The position numbers were made by a program, and so were the translations under genes. Shown here piece after piece: positions 15,998 to 23,992 of a DNA stretch of 29,251 nt. This stretch comes from JBCCEJ01 sp039030335. Its GTDB lineage: Bacteria; Pseudomonadota; Gammaproteobacteria; HK1. Each line of letters opens with the position of its first letter. Within the stretch, counting starts at the first letter, position 1. The stretch covers positions 1-29,251 of the forward strand of contig JBCCEJ010000075.1 in assembly GCA_039030335.1 (NCBI GenBank). Direction: 5' to 3'. The notes under the pieces were generated by a model. That model did not search any database, was not told the origin of the DNA, and saw only the letters and a list, made by a program, of their open reading frames with translations.

Positions 15998-18274
15998 CTA
16001 CGCGTAGTGTTGCACCGGGGTGCCGGCAAGCGCCGCGATGTTGAGCAAACCGCGCGCGGTTATCGATGGGGAGACGATGTGCGCCCGGTTACCCATGCCC
16101 ATCAGGATCGGGCCCACCTCCAATGCCTGCGCCTTCATCTTCAGGGCGTTGCGTACCGCAGACGCCGCGTCGGTGTTGGCGAATATCAAGATATTGGCTT
16201 CTCCTTCGAGCCTTGAATCCGGGAAGTAGCGTTGACGCAGTTGCGGGTCCAGCGCGGTATCCGAGTGCATCTCACCCTCGTACATGAAATTGCGATTCTC
16301 GCGGTCGAGCACCGCCAGCGCCTCGCGCATGCGCGGGCCAGTGCCGCGGTCGAGAGAACCGAACTGAGAGTGTGAACAGAGCGCTACCCGCGGTTCGATG
16401 CCGAAGCGTCGACAGTGTCGCGCGGCACCGATCGCGATCTCGGCGAGTTGTTCGGCGTCGGGTTCCGGATGTACGTGCGTGTCCGCCACGAACAGCACAC
16501 CAGATTCGAGAATCATCAACGAGAGCGCACCGATCGGATGCATACCGCCATTGCCGAGCACCCCATCGACGTAGCGCAAGTGCCACAGATACTGGCCAAT
16601 CGAACCGCATATCAAGCTGTCTGCCTCACCACGATGCACCATCACGGAGCCGATCGCGGTGAAGTTGGTACGCATGATGGTACGGGCGAGATCCGGCGTC
16701 ACACCCTTGCGCTCGTGCAACTTCCGATATGTATCGCAATACGCCTCGTAGTTCGCGTAGGTCTCCGGGTTGACCATCTCGAAGTCAGCCGCGTTGATCG
16801 GAATGCCGTTCTCTTCGGCGGTCGCCAGAATGACGGCCGGGCGCCCCAGCAGGATTGGTGCATCAACACCTTGTTGATGCATCGCGTGCGCGGCGCGTAG
16901 CACGCGTTCGTCTTCCCCTTCGGCAAACACGATCCGGCGCTCGCTGGTTTTCGACGCCTCGAACACCGGACGCATAATGAGAGCAGAGCGGAACACCGAG
17001 GTTTCAAGGTGCTGTCTATAGGCGCCCAAATCCGGCAGCGGACGGGCTGCCGCCCCGCTTCGCATGGCGGCCTCGGCGACCGCGCTGGCAACGGTCGCCA
17101 ACAGTCGCGGATCGAACGGCTTGGGGATCAGATAGTCCGGCCCGAACGCGAGTTTTTCATCGCGATAGGCCGCCGCCGCTTCGGCTGACGATGACGCGCG
17201 CGCGAGTGCCGCTATCGCCTGCACGCACGCGGTCATCATCGATTCGTTGATCTCGGTCGCGCCGACGTCCAACGCGCCCCGGAAGATGAACGGGAAGCAG
17301 AGCACGTTGTTGACCTGATTCGGATAGTCAGAACGGCCGGTAGCGACCAATGCGTCTGGCCGCACCGACCTGACCAGCTCGGGCGCGATCTCTGGTTCGG
17401 GGTTGGCCAGCGCAAATACGATCGGCCGTTGCGCCATCTCACCGACCATCTCTTTCGTGATCGCACCCGGGCCGCTCAGACCAAGGAACAGATCGGCACC
17501 TTGCATGACCTCGCCGACCGTAGCGGTATCCCCGGGTTGCGCAAAGGCGGCTTTCTCCGGCGTCATGTCTTCGTTACGACCTTCGTGCACGAGGCCGTAG
17601 AGGTCGCAAAGGAAGACGTTCTCGCGCCTGACACCGAGCGTCAACAGCATATTGAGACAGGCGATCCCGGCCGCTCCGCCGCCGGTCGAAACCACCTTGA
17701 TGTCTTTGAATTGCCGTTCGGTCAGACGCAGCGCGTTGACCGCGGCCGCCCCCACTACGATCGCCGTGCCGTGCTGATCGTCGTGAAACACGGGGATATT
17801 CATACGCTCGCGGCAAAGGCGCTCCACGATGAAGCACTCCGGCGCCTTGATGTCCTCCAGATTGACAGCGCCGAAGGTCGGTTCCAGCGCGGTCACGATA
17901 TCGGCAATACGTTCGGGGTCGGTCTCATTGAGCTCGAGATCGAAACAATCGATATCGGCAAACTTTTTGAACAGAACCGCCTTGCCTTCCATGATCGGTT
18001 TTGCGGCGAGACCGCCGATATTGCCGAGCCCGAGGGCAGCAGAGCCGTTGGATACGACACCGACCAGATTCGCGCGCGAGGTGTAGAGGGCGGCGTTGGC
18101 CGGGTCGGCGCTGATCTCCAGACAGGCCTCCGCCACACCGGGAGAATAGGCGCGCGCGAGATCCAGCTGATTGGCGAGCGGCTTCGTGGCGCGTATCTCG
18201 AGTTTCCCCGGCTTGGGATTCGCGTGGTAGCTGAGGGCGGACTGACGTGCGGCCTCCTGCTTCTGGTCGGTCAT
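15998..18274 (-). CDS. maeB: NADP-dependent malic enzyme MaeB with phosphotransacetylase-like domain
   Basis: This 758-residue fusion matches the length of MaeB. It decarboxylates malate to pyruvate with production of NADPH for biosynthesis. The malic enzyme N-domain has Tyr43 (A-R-A-Y-S-P-G-V-A-E), Lys98 (G-K-A-V-L-F-K) and the metal region V-N-L-E-D-I-K-A-P-E and F-H-D-D-Q-H-G-T-A. The nucleotide fold motif is S-T-G-G-G-A-A-G-I-A. From about residue 430 the protein continues as a phosphotransacetylase-like domain, which in MaeB is considered regulatory (acetyl-CoA inhibition) rather than catalytic. The ATG at 18274 has a distant GGAG. All expected residues are present and the gene looks intact. 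Confidence 0.96.
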   Translation of the reverse strand: MTDQKQEAARQSALSYHANPKPGKLEIRATKPLANQLDLARAYSPGVAEACLEISADPANAALYTSRANLVGVVSNGSAALGLGNIGGLAAKPIMEGKAVLFKKFADIDCFDLELNETDPERIADIVTALEPTFGAVNLEDIKAPECFIVERLCRERMNIPVFHDDQHGTAIVVGAAAVNALRLTERQFKDIKVVSTGGGAAGIACLNMLLTLGVRRENVFLCDLYGLVHEGRNEDMTPEKAAFAQPGDTATVGEVMQGADLFLGLSGPGAITKEMVGEMAQRPIVFALANPEPEIAPELVRSVRPDALVATGRSDYPNQVNNVLCFPFIFRGALDVGATEINESMMTACVQAIAALARASSSAEAAAAYRDEKLAFGPDYLIPKPFDPRLLATVASAVAEAAMRSGAAARPLPDLGAYRQHLETSVFRSALIMRPVFEASKTSERRIVFAEGEDERVLRAAHAMHQQGVDAPILLGRPAVILATAEENGIPINAADFEMVNPETYANYEAYCDTYRKLHERKGVTPDLARTIMRTNFTAIGSVMVHRGEADSLICGSIGQYLWHLRYVDGVLGNGGMHPIGALSLMILESGVLFVADTHVHPEPDAEQLAEIAIGAARHCRRFGIEPRVALCSHSQFGSLDRGTGPRMREALAVLDRENRNFMYEGEMHSDTALDPQLRQRYFPDSRLEGEANILIFANTDAASAVRNALKMKAQALEVGPILMGMGNRAHIVSPSITARGLLNIAALAGTPVQHYA

Positions 18275-18312
18275 ATCGGGTGAGTAACTCCAGAGTCTCA
18301 GGGGTGACGATA

Positions 18313-18336
18313 ATCTAGATCATTGCGCAGTGCGCA
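18313..18336. promoter_or_regulatory. Tandem palindromes in the maeB upstream region
   Basis: ATCTAGAT (18313-18320) and the near-perfect palindrome TGCGCAGTGCGCA (18324-18336) lie 38-62 bases before the maeB start, where a promoter or operator would be expected. On the minus strand TAGATTAT could serve as a -10 region, but no good -35 is seen. This is a positional suggestion only. Confidence 0.3.
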
Positions 18337-18504
18337 GGAACATTGAGGCTCACCAACCGGGCTCCTGGCCTGGGCTGATCGATAGCAGCGTAGCGGCAAC
18401 GCCAGCGCCGCGTCGGAACGCGCTAACGATTCGGCGGCCAGACACTCTGGGTCGTTGCACGGGTGCCTTCCTCCGACGCGGTGTATTTTGCGCGATGCAA
18501 TGCG

Positions 18505-19275
18505 TCAGTCCTGATCGGCGTGCCGCGACAGATAGACGGCGCGGCTCATGTGGTGCACGGCGCAATCGTCTGCGCCAAAGCGCCGCGCCTCGACCCATTC
18601 GAAGCCGAGGCCCCGATAGAACTGCAGCGCGCGTTCATTCGTCTCGAGGGGATCGATCAGCACGCCCGTGATCGCGGGCGGCGCGAAACAGCGCATCAGT
18701 GCATCTTTCATCATCAGCGTCCCGAAGCCGCGGCGCAGGTAGTCCACTTCGCCAATCCAGATATCGACTGCGCGCAGATCCGTTGCAACCTCACCCCAGT
18801 AGTGCGAGTCCTCCAACGCCGGGTCGATGATCTCGACAAATCCAATGGGCTTACCGTCCACCTCCGCGATCAACTGCTCGCGCCAGTCGGGCTGCTTGTG
18901 TAGTTCAGTTTCCCATTGCCAATCGTCGTTCGGGTCGGACGCCATGATGTGCGCACGGGTGTCCCAGTACCTGAGCGTCTCCAGGTCGCGCGGCTGCGCG
19001 GGGCGCATCGTCAGCGTAACCGGCCGCGCATCAACACTGACGACCTCGATCGCCGAGCGTTTTAGGGTGACGCTCGAATGACGAGCGGTCGCCCATTCGT
19101 GGCACAGATCGGCGAGCGCGCCCGCCACCTCATGCGCAGAAATACCTGTCGGCACACGGATATCAGGCGCTGGGCGCTGTTTGCCTTCCGGGCCCACATA
19201 GCGTACTTCCCAGACGTCACCTGTCCGCCGGGTCTGTACTTGTTTACCGAACACATCGAAGTCCAATCGCTGCAC
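18505..19275 (-). CDS. Two-domain protein: small N-terminal domain plus AAC(6')-like GNAT acetyltransferase
   Basis: Residues 1 to about 80 form a small domain beginning L-D-F-D-V-F-G-K with R-P-A-P-D-I-R-V-P, resembling a short stand-alone family of unknown function. From about residue 87 a GNAT acetyltransferase follows. It contains D-I-W-I-G-E, then R-R-G-F-G-T-L-M (acetyl-CoA loop), I-D-P-L-E-T-N-E-R-A and F-Y-R-G-L-G-F. The D-x-x-I-G-E and D-P-x-x-x-N-x-R-A pattern is that of the AAC(6')/Acetyltransf_8 group, which includes aminoglycoside 6'-N-acetyltransferases and siderophore acyltransferases. The start is GTG at 19275, six bases after GGAGG; the ATG two codons upstream is out of frame. 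Substrate and resistance phenotype cannot be concluded. The protein is probably cytoplasmic. Confidence 0.82.
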   Translation of the reverse strand: MQRLDFDVFGKQVQTRRTGDVWEVRYVGPEGKQRPAPDIRVPTGISAHEVAGALADLCHEWATARHSSVTLKRSAIEVVSVDARPVTLTMRPAQPRDLETLRYWDTRAHIMASDPNDDWQWETELHKQPDWREQLIAEVDGKPIGFVEIIDPALEDSHYWGEVATDLRAVDIWIGEVDYLRRGFGTLMMKDALMRCFAPPAITGVLIDPLETNERALQFYRGLGFEWVEARRFGADDCAVHHMSRAVYLSRHADQD

Positions 19276-19357
19276 CCATTGCCTCCATGTCTACTCGAAG
19301 CCGCAGCGTCAGTTCGTGCCACGACGGCGCCGTTCTTACGAACATTCACGCAAGCCA

Positions 19358-20131
19358 CTAACGTCGTCCGGACGTCTCCATCAATCCCGCGATCTGTGTT
19401 GCCACCGCCTCCGCCCAGACGCGGTACTGCCGGGGTCCCGGGTGGTAGCCGTCCGACGCCATGTCGCCGGCCTGCGTCTCCATGTCGAGCGGACGGAACG
19501 CAAGGTCGGGGTGCGTCTCGCACCACGCCGCGAGCGCGCTCTCCAGATACGTGGCATAGCTACCGAGGTAGGCACGCAGTGGCCACGGCACCGACGGAAA
19601 CTCTCGAAACGGTGGCAGACCGCTCACAACGGCAAGGCGCGCCCCGGTTGCTGCCTTCAGGTGCTCCCAAAGGGCCGCGTAGCTGCGCAGAAACGCTCCG
19701 CGTGACTGCTGTGACGTAACGTCGTTTACGCCAAGTGCGGTCACGATCACATCGGCCGGCTCCAGCGGCAGACTTTGGAGCATCGCGAGCGCCTCGGTGG
19801 TGTTGACACCGGAACGGGCTGCCAGCCGCCACTCGACGGTAACACCGAGCCGCGCGGCCAGCGCCCCTGCCGTAAGACACGCGAGCCCGTCGGCCTGCGT
19901 GGCCACGCCGACCCCGGCCGCCGAGGAATCTCCGACCACCAACAGGCGGCAAACCGATGGCGTCGAACCCGTCGCCGGAACTGCCGCTCCCATTCGCGCA
20001 CCCGTCGGTTCGGGCAGACGGATAGCCGTTTTGCGAAGCGAGCGGCCCTGGGCCAGCAGTAGTGGCCCTAGCGCAAGTTTGTAGACCGTCAGTCCGATCA
20101 CGAGCGCCGGGGTCGGAGTCGGGGTCGGCAA
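19358..20131 (-). CDS. SGNH/GDSL-family hydrolase with N-terminal anchor
   Basis: This esterase-type hydrolase has all main blocks. Block I is G-D-S69-S-A-A-G-V-G (nucleophile Ser), block III is G-V-N-D, and block V is D-G-Y-H-P-G with the Asp-x-x-His dyad. A hydrophobic segment L-A-L-G-P-L-L-L-A-Q-G-R near residues 19-30, followed by basic residues, suggests a membrane anchor or an uncleaved signal. The frame starts at TTG 20131 (GAGG upstream) and first encodes a run of Pro-Thr repeats. A GTG at 20101 would remove these and give a more usual N-terminus, so the start is uncertain. Natural substrates of this group (acyl esters of lipids or polysaccharides) are not predictable. Confidence 0.85.
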   Translation of the reverse strand: MPTPTPTPALVIGLTVYKLALGPLLLAQGRSLRKTAIRLPEPTGARMGAAVPATGSTPSVCRLLVVGDSSAAGVGVATQADGLACLTAGALAARLGVTVEWRLAARSGVNTTEALAMLQSLPLEPADVIVTALGVNDVTSQQSRGAFLRSYAALWEHLKAATGARLAVVSGLPPFREFPSVPWPLRAYLGSYATYLESALAAWCETHPDLAFRPLDMETQAGDMASDGYHPGPRQYRVWAEAVATQIAGLMETSGRR

Positions 20132-20271
20132 ACACCTCGGGTTCGCGGGTCACGCGCAGTGCCGCCTCCAACCGTGTTGAAGGTGGCGCGGAGCCAGTGG
20201 CGGAGAATGATCACCGCTACCGGTTAGGGTAACTCGCCGCTAACACTACGCGGGACCGTCAACTGCGCGCA

Positions 20272-20556
20272 TCACGAGATCTCATATACGCGAATACTAT
20301 CGATGAACGGATTGTTGCCTGCGATCGCGGCAGCCTCATCAATATCCGCAGCTTTGATGATCGAGTATCCGGTAATCGCGCCAGGCCCCATCTTGAGCTC
20401 GACCACGCCGTTCTTCGTCATCTCCCGAGCGGGCCCGTGAAAACCACCATGTTCGACGGCCCGGTCGGCAACCGATTCAAACCAGGCATTCCACGCCTGC
20501 ATGATTTCCGGTGTCGGCATCTCGAAACCAACGTGTAGCAACATATAGCGTTTCAT
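20272..20556 (-). CDS. YCII-related domain protein
   Basis: This 94-residue ferredoxin-like-fold protein starts M-K-R-Y-M-L-L-H-V-G-F, has a central F-H-G-P-A-R-E-M and G-P-G-A-I-T-G-Y-S-I-I, and ends N-P-F-I-D-S-I-R-V-Y-E-I. That is the typical architecture of YCII/DGPF proteins, small dimeric proteins of unclear catalytic role. A His-Asp pair is conserved in YciI; here His40 of H-G-P is a candidate. The ATG at 20556 has AAGGG nine bases upstream. It follows the arylsulfotransferase-family gene on the same strand by 54 bases and may be co-transcribed with it. Confidence 0.85.
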   Translation of the reverse strand: MKRYMLLHVGFEMPTPEIMQAWNAWFESVADRAVEHGGFHGPAREMTKNGVVELKMGPGAITGYSIIKAADIDEAAAIAGNNPFIDSIRVYEIS

Positions 20557-20610
20557 CTCACATACCCTTCGATCGGACTGCGATCGCAGCCCGGGTAACC
20601 AGTTCGCGTT

Positions 20611-21951
20611 CTAACCCGTCGGCGCGATCCGGAACTCGCCCTGTTTCGGTGGTCGCACGGCCAGCTCTTTTGGTGCATCGAGCTGCGGCACCCAGTCGTA
20701 GGGATAGCGATAGGCGCGGAAAATATCGCTTACGAATAGATCGTCGCGGCCCGACTGGTTGTTCGGATTGACGAATTCCCAGACGATTTCACACTCGCGC
20801 GTTACTTCGAAGGTGCGCCCGCAGCTGGATTCAGTGATCAAGGTATTGCCGTTCGGTAAGCGCTGCGCGGCACTCTTGTAGCGGCTGTAGAACCGGCTCA
20901 TGTCTTCTCCATAACACGGATAGCCGCCGGACTGCGCGGTGTATTCCCAGACCAGTTCCAAGGTGATCGGATCGATCTCCAGAACGCGCGAGCAGTCGCG
21001 CAACGCATTCCAGGTGCCGTCCTGAGAACCGGGGTTGGGTGCGCCAAAACCGGCCGCACCACCATTGTCGAACACGAGTACGTTGCCTTCACCGGGCAAT
21101 CCACGCGGAATGATGTGCGCATGATGCGGACCGATGACGGTGCCAAGCGCTTTGAGGCGCGCATCCATGCTCCAGTCCGGCCCCAGTTTCCAGACGATCT
21201 CGCGAGTCTCCTTCGAGATGATGTAGAGCATCGTGCCGCGATCATCACTGATGATGTTCTCCGGGTGAAAACGTACATCACCAGCATCGAACCAACGGTT
21301 GGGACCGACGTAGGAGATGGTGTTTTGGAACACGCCGTGCTGGTTGCGGCAGCGGCGCATGATCGCGTTAAGCGCCGCATCGCTGTGGCCAAACTGCGCG
21401 AACTGCTCGGCGGGCATCCAGTCCCAGGTGACGTCACCGCCCCACGACACTTCGATCATGCGCGTCGCCCTTGGCAGGAAGTCGCGCGTAACGTCCGGGT
21501 AGTGGCCCGTACGGTAGCTCAACATCATCGTGTTGCCGCCGTTGGCCAACGGCGCCTGACCGGGTACGTAGTAGCCAACCGGGCAGCCCTGGCGGACGAG
21601 ATCATGGTTCTGTCGTGCCGACATGCCGTGGTGGCCGTCCATATTGAGCTCATCCGCGCTACCGAAACGCCATTCCTCCTCGCCGTTCCAGGTTTCCTGC
21701 ACAACGTCGTCGGCGCCCCACGTGTGGTTGTAGTACGGCGTGACCCGGCCGGATTGCCCACCGAGGATGGTGCCGCCCGGCAGCAAGTTCACCATGAAGC
21801 CATCGAACTTCGGCCAGTTGCGCACGACGTTACCGTTCATGTCGATCAACATCGCACCGATTCCGTCGGTATGCGACGGCATCAACGTATAGCCGTTGTA
21901 GCACTGCTCGGGCTTGTAGATGGTGGTACCAGTTGGAAACACGGTGTACAT
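20611..21951 (-). CDS. Arylsulfotransferase (ASST)-family beta-propeller protein
   Basis: This 446-residue protein has repeated propeller-like blades such as V-E-I-V-W-E-F and V-W-K-L-G-P-D-W. The family hallmark G-P-H-H-A-H-I-I-P-R-G and L-V-F-D-N-G-G is present, as is R-L-P-N-G-N-T-L-I-T-E-S. ASST enzymes transfer sulfate between phenols through a covalent His intermediate; the His cluster in G-P-H-H-A-H is a candidate for it here. No signal peptide is visible, whereas the classic enterobacterial enzyme is periplasmic. The ATG at 21951 has AAGGAC ten bases upstream. The enzyme function is not certain because most members of the Arylsulfotran_2 type are uncharacterised. Confidence 0.82.
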   Translation of the reverse strand: MYTVFPTGTTIYKPEQCYNGYTLMPSHTDGIGAMLIDMNGNVVRNWPKFDGFMVNLLPGGTILGGQSGRVTPYYNHTWGADDVVQETWNGEEEWRFGSADELNMDGHHGMSARQNHDLVRQGCPVGYYVPGQAPLANGGNTMMLSYRTGHYPDVTRDFLPRATRMIEVSWGGDVTWDWMPAEQFAQFGHSDAALNAIMRRCRNQHGVFQNTISYVGPNRWFDAGDVRFHPENIISDDRGTMLYIISKETREIVWKLGPDWSMDARLKALGTVIGPHHAHIIPRGLPGEGNVLVFDNGGAAGFGAPNPGSQDGTWNALRDCSRVLEIDPITLELVWEYTAQSGGYPCYGEDMSRFYSRYKSAAQRLPNGNTLITESSCGRTFEVTRECEIVWEFVNPNNQSGRDDLFVSDIFRAYRYPYDWVPQLDAPKELAVRPPKQGEFRIAPTG

Positions 21952-22167
21952 ATCGGGCAGTCCTTGGAAACGCGTTGTGGCAATGCGGGTAGTCTAAGGG
22001 GAGTGGACGCCGGGGTGCACGCTGGCTACCGCGTTGTGCGCCTCGGGCCCCGGTCTTATCGCACCACCAGATTTGCCTTTCATAATCTTTACAAACTACA
22101 GCGGCGTGCCCGAACGGCTTGCGTTAAGCTGGCTCTCACGCCAATCAGAGCGACGGGAAGCGCGCCC

Positions 22168-22911
22168 ATGCCAGATATCCAACGCGATGACGTCACGATT
22201 CACTACGAAGAAGCGGGACACGGTTTTCCGGTACTGGTGGTGCCGGGCGGCGGCCTCAATGCCACTATCGCTGGCCTCGCCGGACATGCCTTTAATCCGC
22301 TCGAAGAATTCAGCGACGATTACCGCTGTGTGGCACTCGATCTCCGCAACGCCAATGGCGGGAGTTCCACCGGTCCTCTAGAGGTCGAACGACCCTGGGA
22401 TGCGTTTGCGGATGACCAGCTGGCTCTGATGGACAGCCTGGGGATAGAACGATTTCTGGTCGTCGGCTTTTGTATCGGCGGCCCGTTCATCTGGAACCTG
22501 CTCAAGCGCGCGCCCGACCGGGTCGCAGCGGCAGTGCTGGTGCATCCGAGCGGCTTCCGCTCAGACCGTCCGGACATTTTCTTCGAGAACAACATCCGCC
22601 AGTGGGCGCCGACCTTCTGCGCCGGGCGAAGCGACGTCTCGATGACCGATGCCGAGGCGTTTCTGACCAAGATGTACCGCGACAATCCGGACTTCGTATT
22701 CACAGTCTCCCGGGACTTTGTCCGCAACTGTCAGACTCCCGTGCTGATACTGCCAGACGATATCCCACCCCATCCGTATGCGGCCGCGATGGAGTCGGCA
22801 TTCCTCGCCCCCAACTCACAGGTAAGCCTCTACCCGTGGAAAGAAAACGAACAGAAGACTCGGATGGCGGTCCGGCATGTCCGGATGTTCCTCGACGCAA
22901 ACGCTGATTGA
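22168..22911 (+). CDS. Alpha/beta-fold hydrolase with Cys nucleophile
   Basis: This 247-residue alpha/beta hydrolase has an oxyanion-region V-P-G-G-G-L-N and a nucleophile elbow G100-F-C102-I-G104-G, with Cys in place of the usual Ser. The acid and base are probably D196 or D197 and H201 in L-P-D-D-I-P-P-H-P-Y, an unusual early placement of the His; H237 near the C-terminus is the alternative. A Cys elbow is known in dienelactone hydrolases, but the surrounding sequence is not of that family. The ATG at 22168 is used; the open frame reaching far upstream is antisense to the arylsulfotransferase gene. It lies 30 bases before the aldo/keto reductase gene on the same strand, probably in one operon. 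Confidence 0.85.
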   Translation: MPDIQRDDVTIHYEEAGHGFPVLVVPGGGLNATIAGLAGHAFNPLEEFSDDYRCVALDLRNANGGSSTGPLEVERPWDAFADDQLALMDSLGIERFLVVGFCIGGPFIWNLLKRAPDRVAAAVLVHPSGFRSDRPDIFFENNIRQWAPTFCAGRSDVSMTDAEAFLTKMYRDNPDFVFTVSRDFVRNCQTPVLILPDDIPPHPYAAAMESAFLAPNSQVSLYPWKENEQKTRMAVRHVRMFLDANAD

Positions 22912-22941
22912 TTCAACCAAGACCGGAGTCGAATCGCCATC

Positions 22942-23937
22942 ATGGAAACAGCTCAATTCGGCCGCACGGGCCTGCAAGTATCACGACTGACCTTCGGCTG
23001 CGGAGCGGTAGGCGGCCTCATGACCCGGGGAGACGCGGCCGATCAGGACCGGGCCGTCGCGTGGGCGCGTGACCACGGCATCAACTTCTTCGATACCGCT
23101 GCCAGCTACGGCGACGGTGCTTCCGAGACCAATCTCGGGAGAGCGCTGAACGGCAACAAGGACGGTCTGGTGGTCAGTACCAAAGTCGGTCTGAACCAGG
23201 CTGACATGGACGACGTCGCGGGCGCGGTCGGCCGTTCGCTGGAAGCCAGCCTGAAACGTCTGCGGCTGGATCACGTCGACCTGTTTCAACTGCACAACAC
23301 GATCGGCGAGCCCGATCCGCGCGGCCTGATGACGGTCGAGCGCGTACTGAACGAGGTCCTCCCGGCTTTCGACAAACTGCGCGAAGCTGGGAAGACGCGT
23401 TTCCTTGGCTTCACGGCGAAAGGCAGCGCGGAAGATCTACACGCGCTGGTCAACTCCGACCGGTTCGACAGCGCGCAGGTCTTCTACAACCTGCTCGTGC
23501 CCTCGGCTGGCGAACCGGTGGCGAGCGGCTATCCAGCAGATGACTTCGGCGAGTTGCTGGTGGCGGCAAGTGCGCACGGGGTCGGTGCCATCGGGGTACG
23601 GGTACTGGCCGGCGGCGCGCTGTCGGGATCGGAAGTCCGCCATCCGCTCGGCATGCCTGAGGTCAAACCGATCGGCTCCAACACCACCTACGCCGAGGAC
23701 GTGGCGAGAGCTCTGGCATTCCAGCCGCTGGTCGACGCAGGCGTCGCGAGCGATCTGCCGGAACTCGCGATCCGCTACGTGATCTCCAATCAAATCCTGC
23801 CGACGACCGAGATCGGAATCGCCACCCTGGAGCAGGTTCAGAGCGCGACGGCCGCGGTCAACAAGGGGCCCCTGCCGGATGATGCGCTAGCCGAGATTCG
23901 TACGATTCAACGACAGTTCGCGTCGGCGGGGCAGTAG
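22942..23937 (+). CDS. Aldo/keto reductase
   Basis: This 331-residue NADPH-dependent TIM-barrel reductase has the full catalytic tetrad: D51 and Y56 (F-D-T-A-A-S-Y), K81 (V-S-T-K-V-G) and H118 (F-Q-L-H-N). The G-R-T-G-L-Q-V-S-R-L-T-F-G start and the D-H-V-D-L-F-Q-L-H-N strand place it with the bacterial AKR groups that reduce aldehydes or sugar lactols. The cofactor-binding end (N-Q-I-L-P-T-T-E-I-G) is also present. The ATG at 22942 has a rather distant GGAG. It is likely co-transcribed with the Cys-hydrolase gene 30 bases upstream; the substrate is not indicated. Confidence 0.93.
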   Translation: METAQFGRTGLQVSRLTFGCGAVGGLMTRGDAADQDRAVAWARDHGINFFDTAASYGDGASETNLGRALNGNKDGLVVSTKVGLNQADMDDVAGAVGRSLEASLKRLRLDHVDLFQLHNTIGEPDPRGLMTVERVLNEVLPAFDKLREAGKTRFLGFTAKGSAEDLHALVNSDRFDSAQVFYNLLVPSAGEPVASGYPADDFGELLVAASAHGVGAIGVRVLAGGALSGSEVRHPLGMPEVKPIGSNTTYAEDVARALAFQPLVDAGVASDLPELAIRYVISNQILPTTEIGIATLEQVQSATAAVNKGPLPDDALAEIRTIQRQFASAGQ

Positions 23938-23947
23938 TCGGGCAGAT

Positions 23948-23985
23948 CACCGCCGTGGGAGGCGGGCGTCGTAATGGGGGCGGTG
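23948..23985. terminator. Inverted repeat between convergent genes
   Basis: CACCGCC (23948-23954) and GGCGGTG (23979-23985) are complementary and lie in the 55 bases between the convergent aldo/keto reductase and OCD-family genes. A bidirectional transcript end is plausible by position. The loop is long (24 bases) and no T-run follows, so support is weak. Confidence 0.3.
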
Positions 23986-23992
23986 TCCCGCT

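Noticed and set aside
17429..18283. A 284-residue plus-strand open frame
   Set aside because: It is antisense to the conserved malic enzyme domain of maeB.
21115..22167. Upstream extension of the alpha/beta hydrolase frame
   Set aside because: Most of it is antisense to the arylsulfotransferase-family gene and it carries no domain; the hydrolase fold starts at the ATG at 22168.
22920..22940. A tRNA-like T-arm sequence (GGAGTCGAATC)
   Set aside because: No acceptor or anticodon stem surrounds it; it is the short gap before the aldo/keto reductase start.
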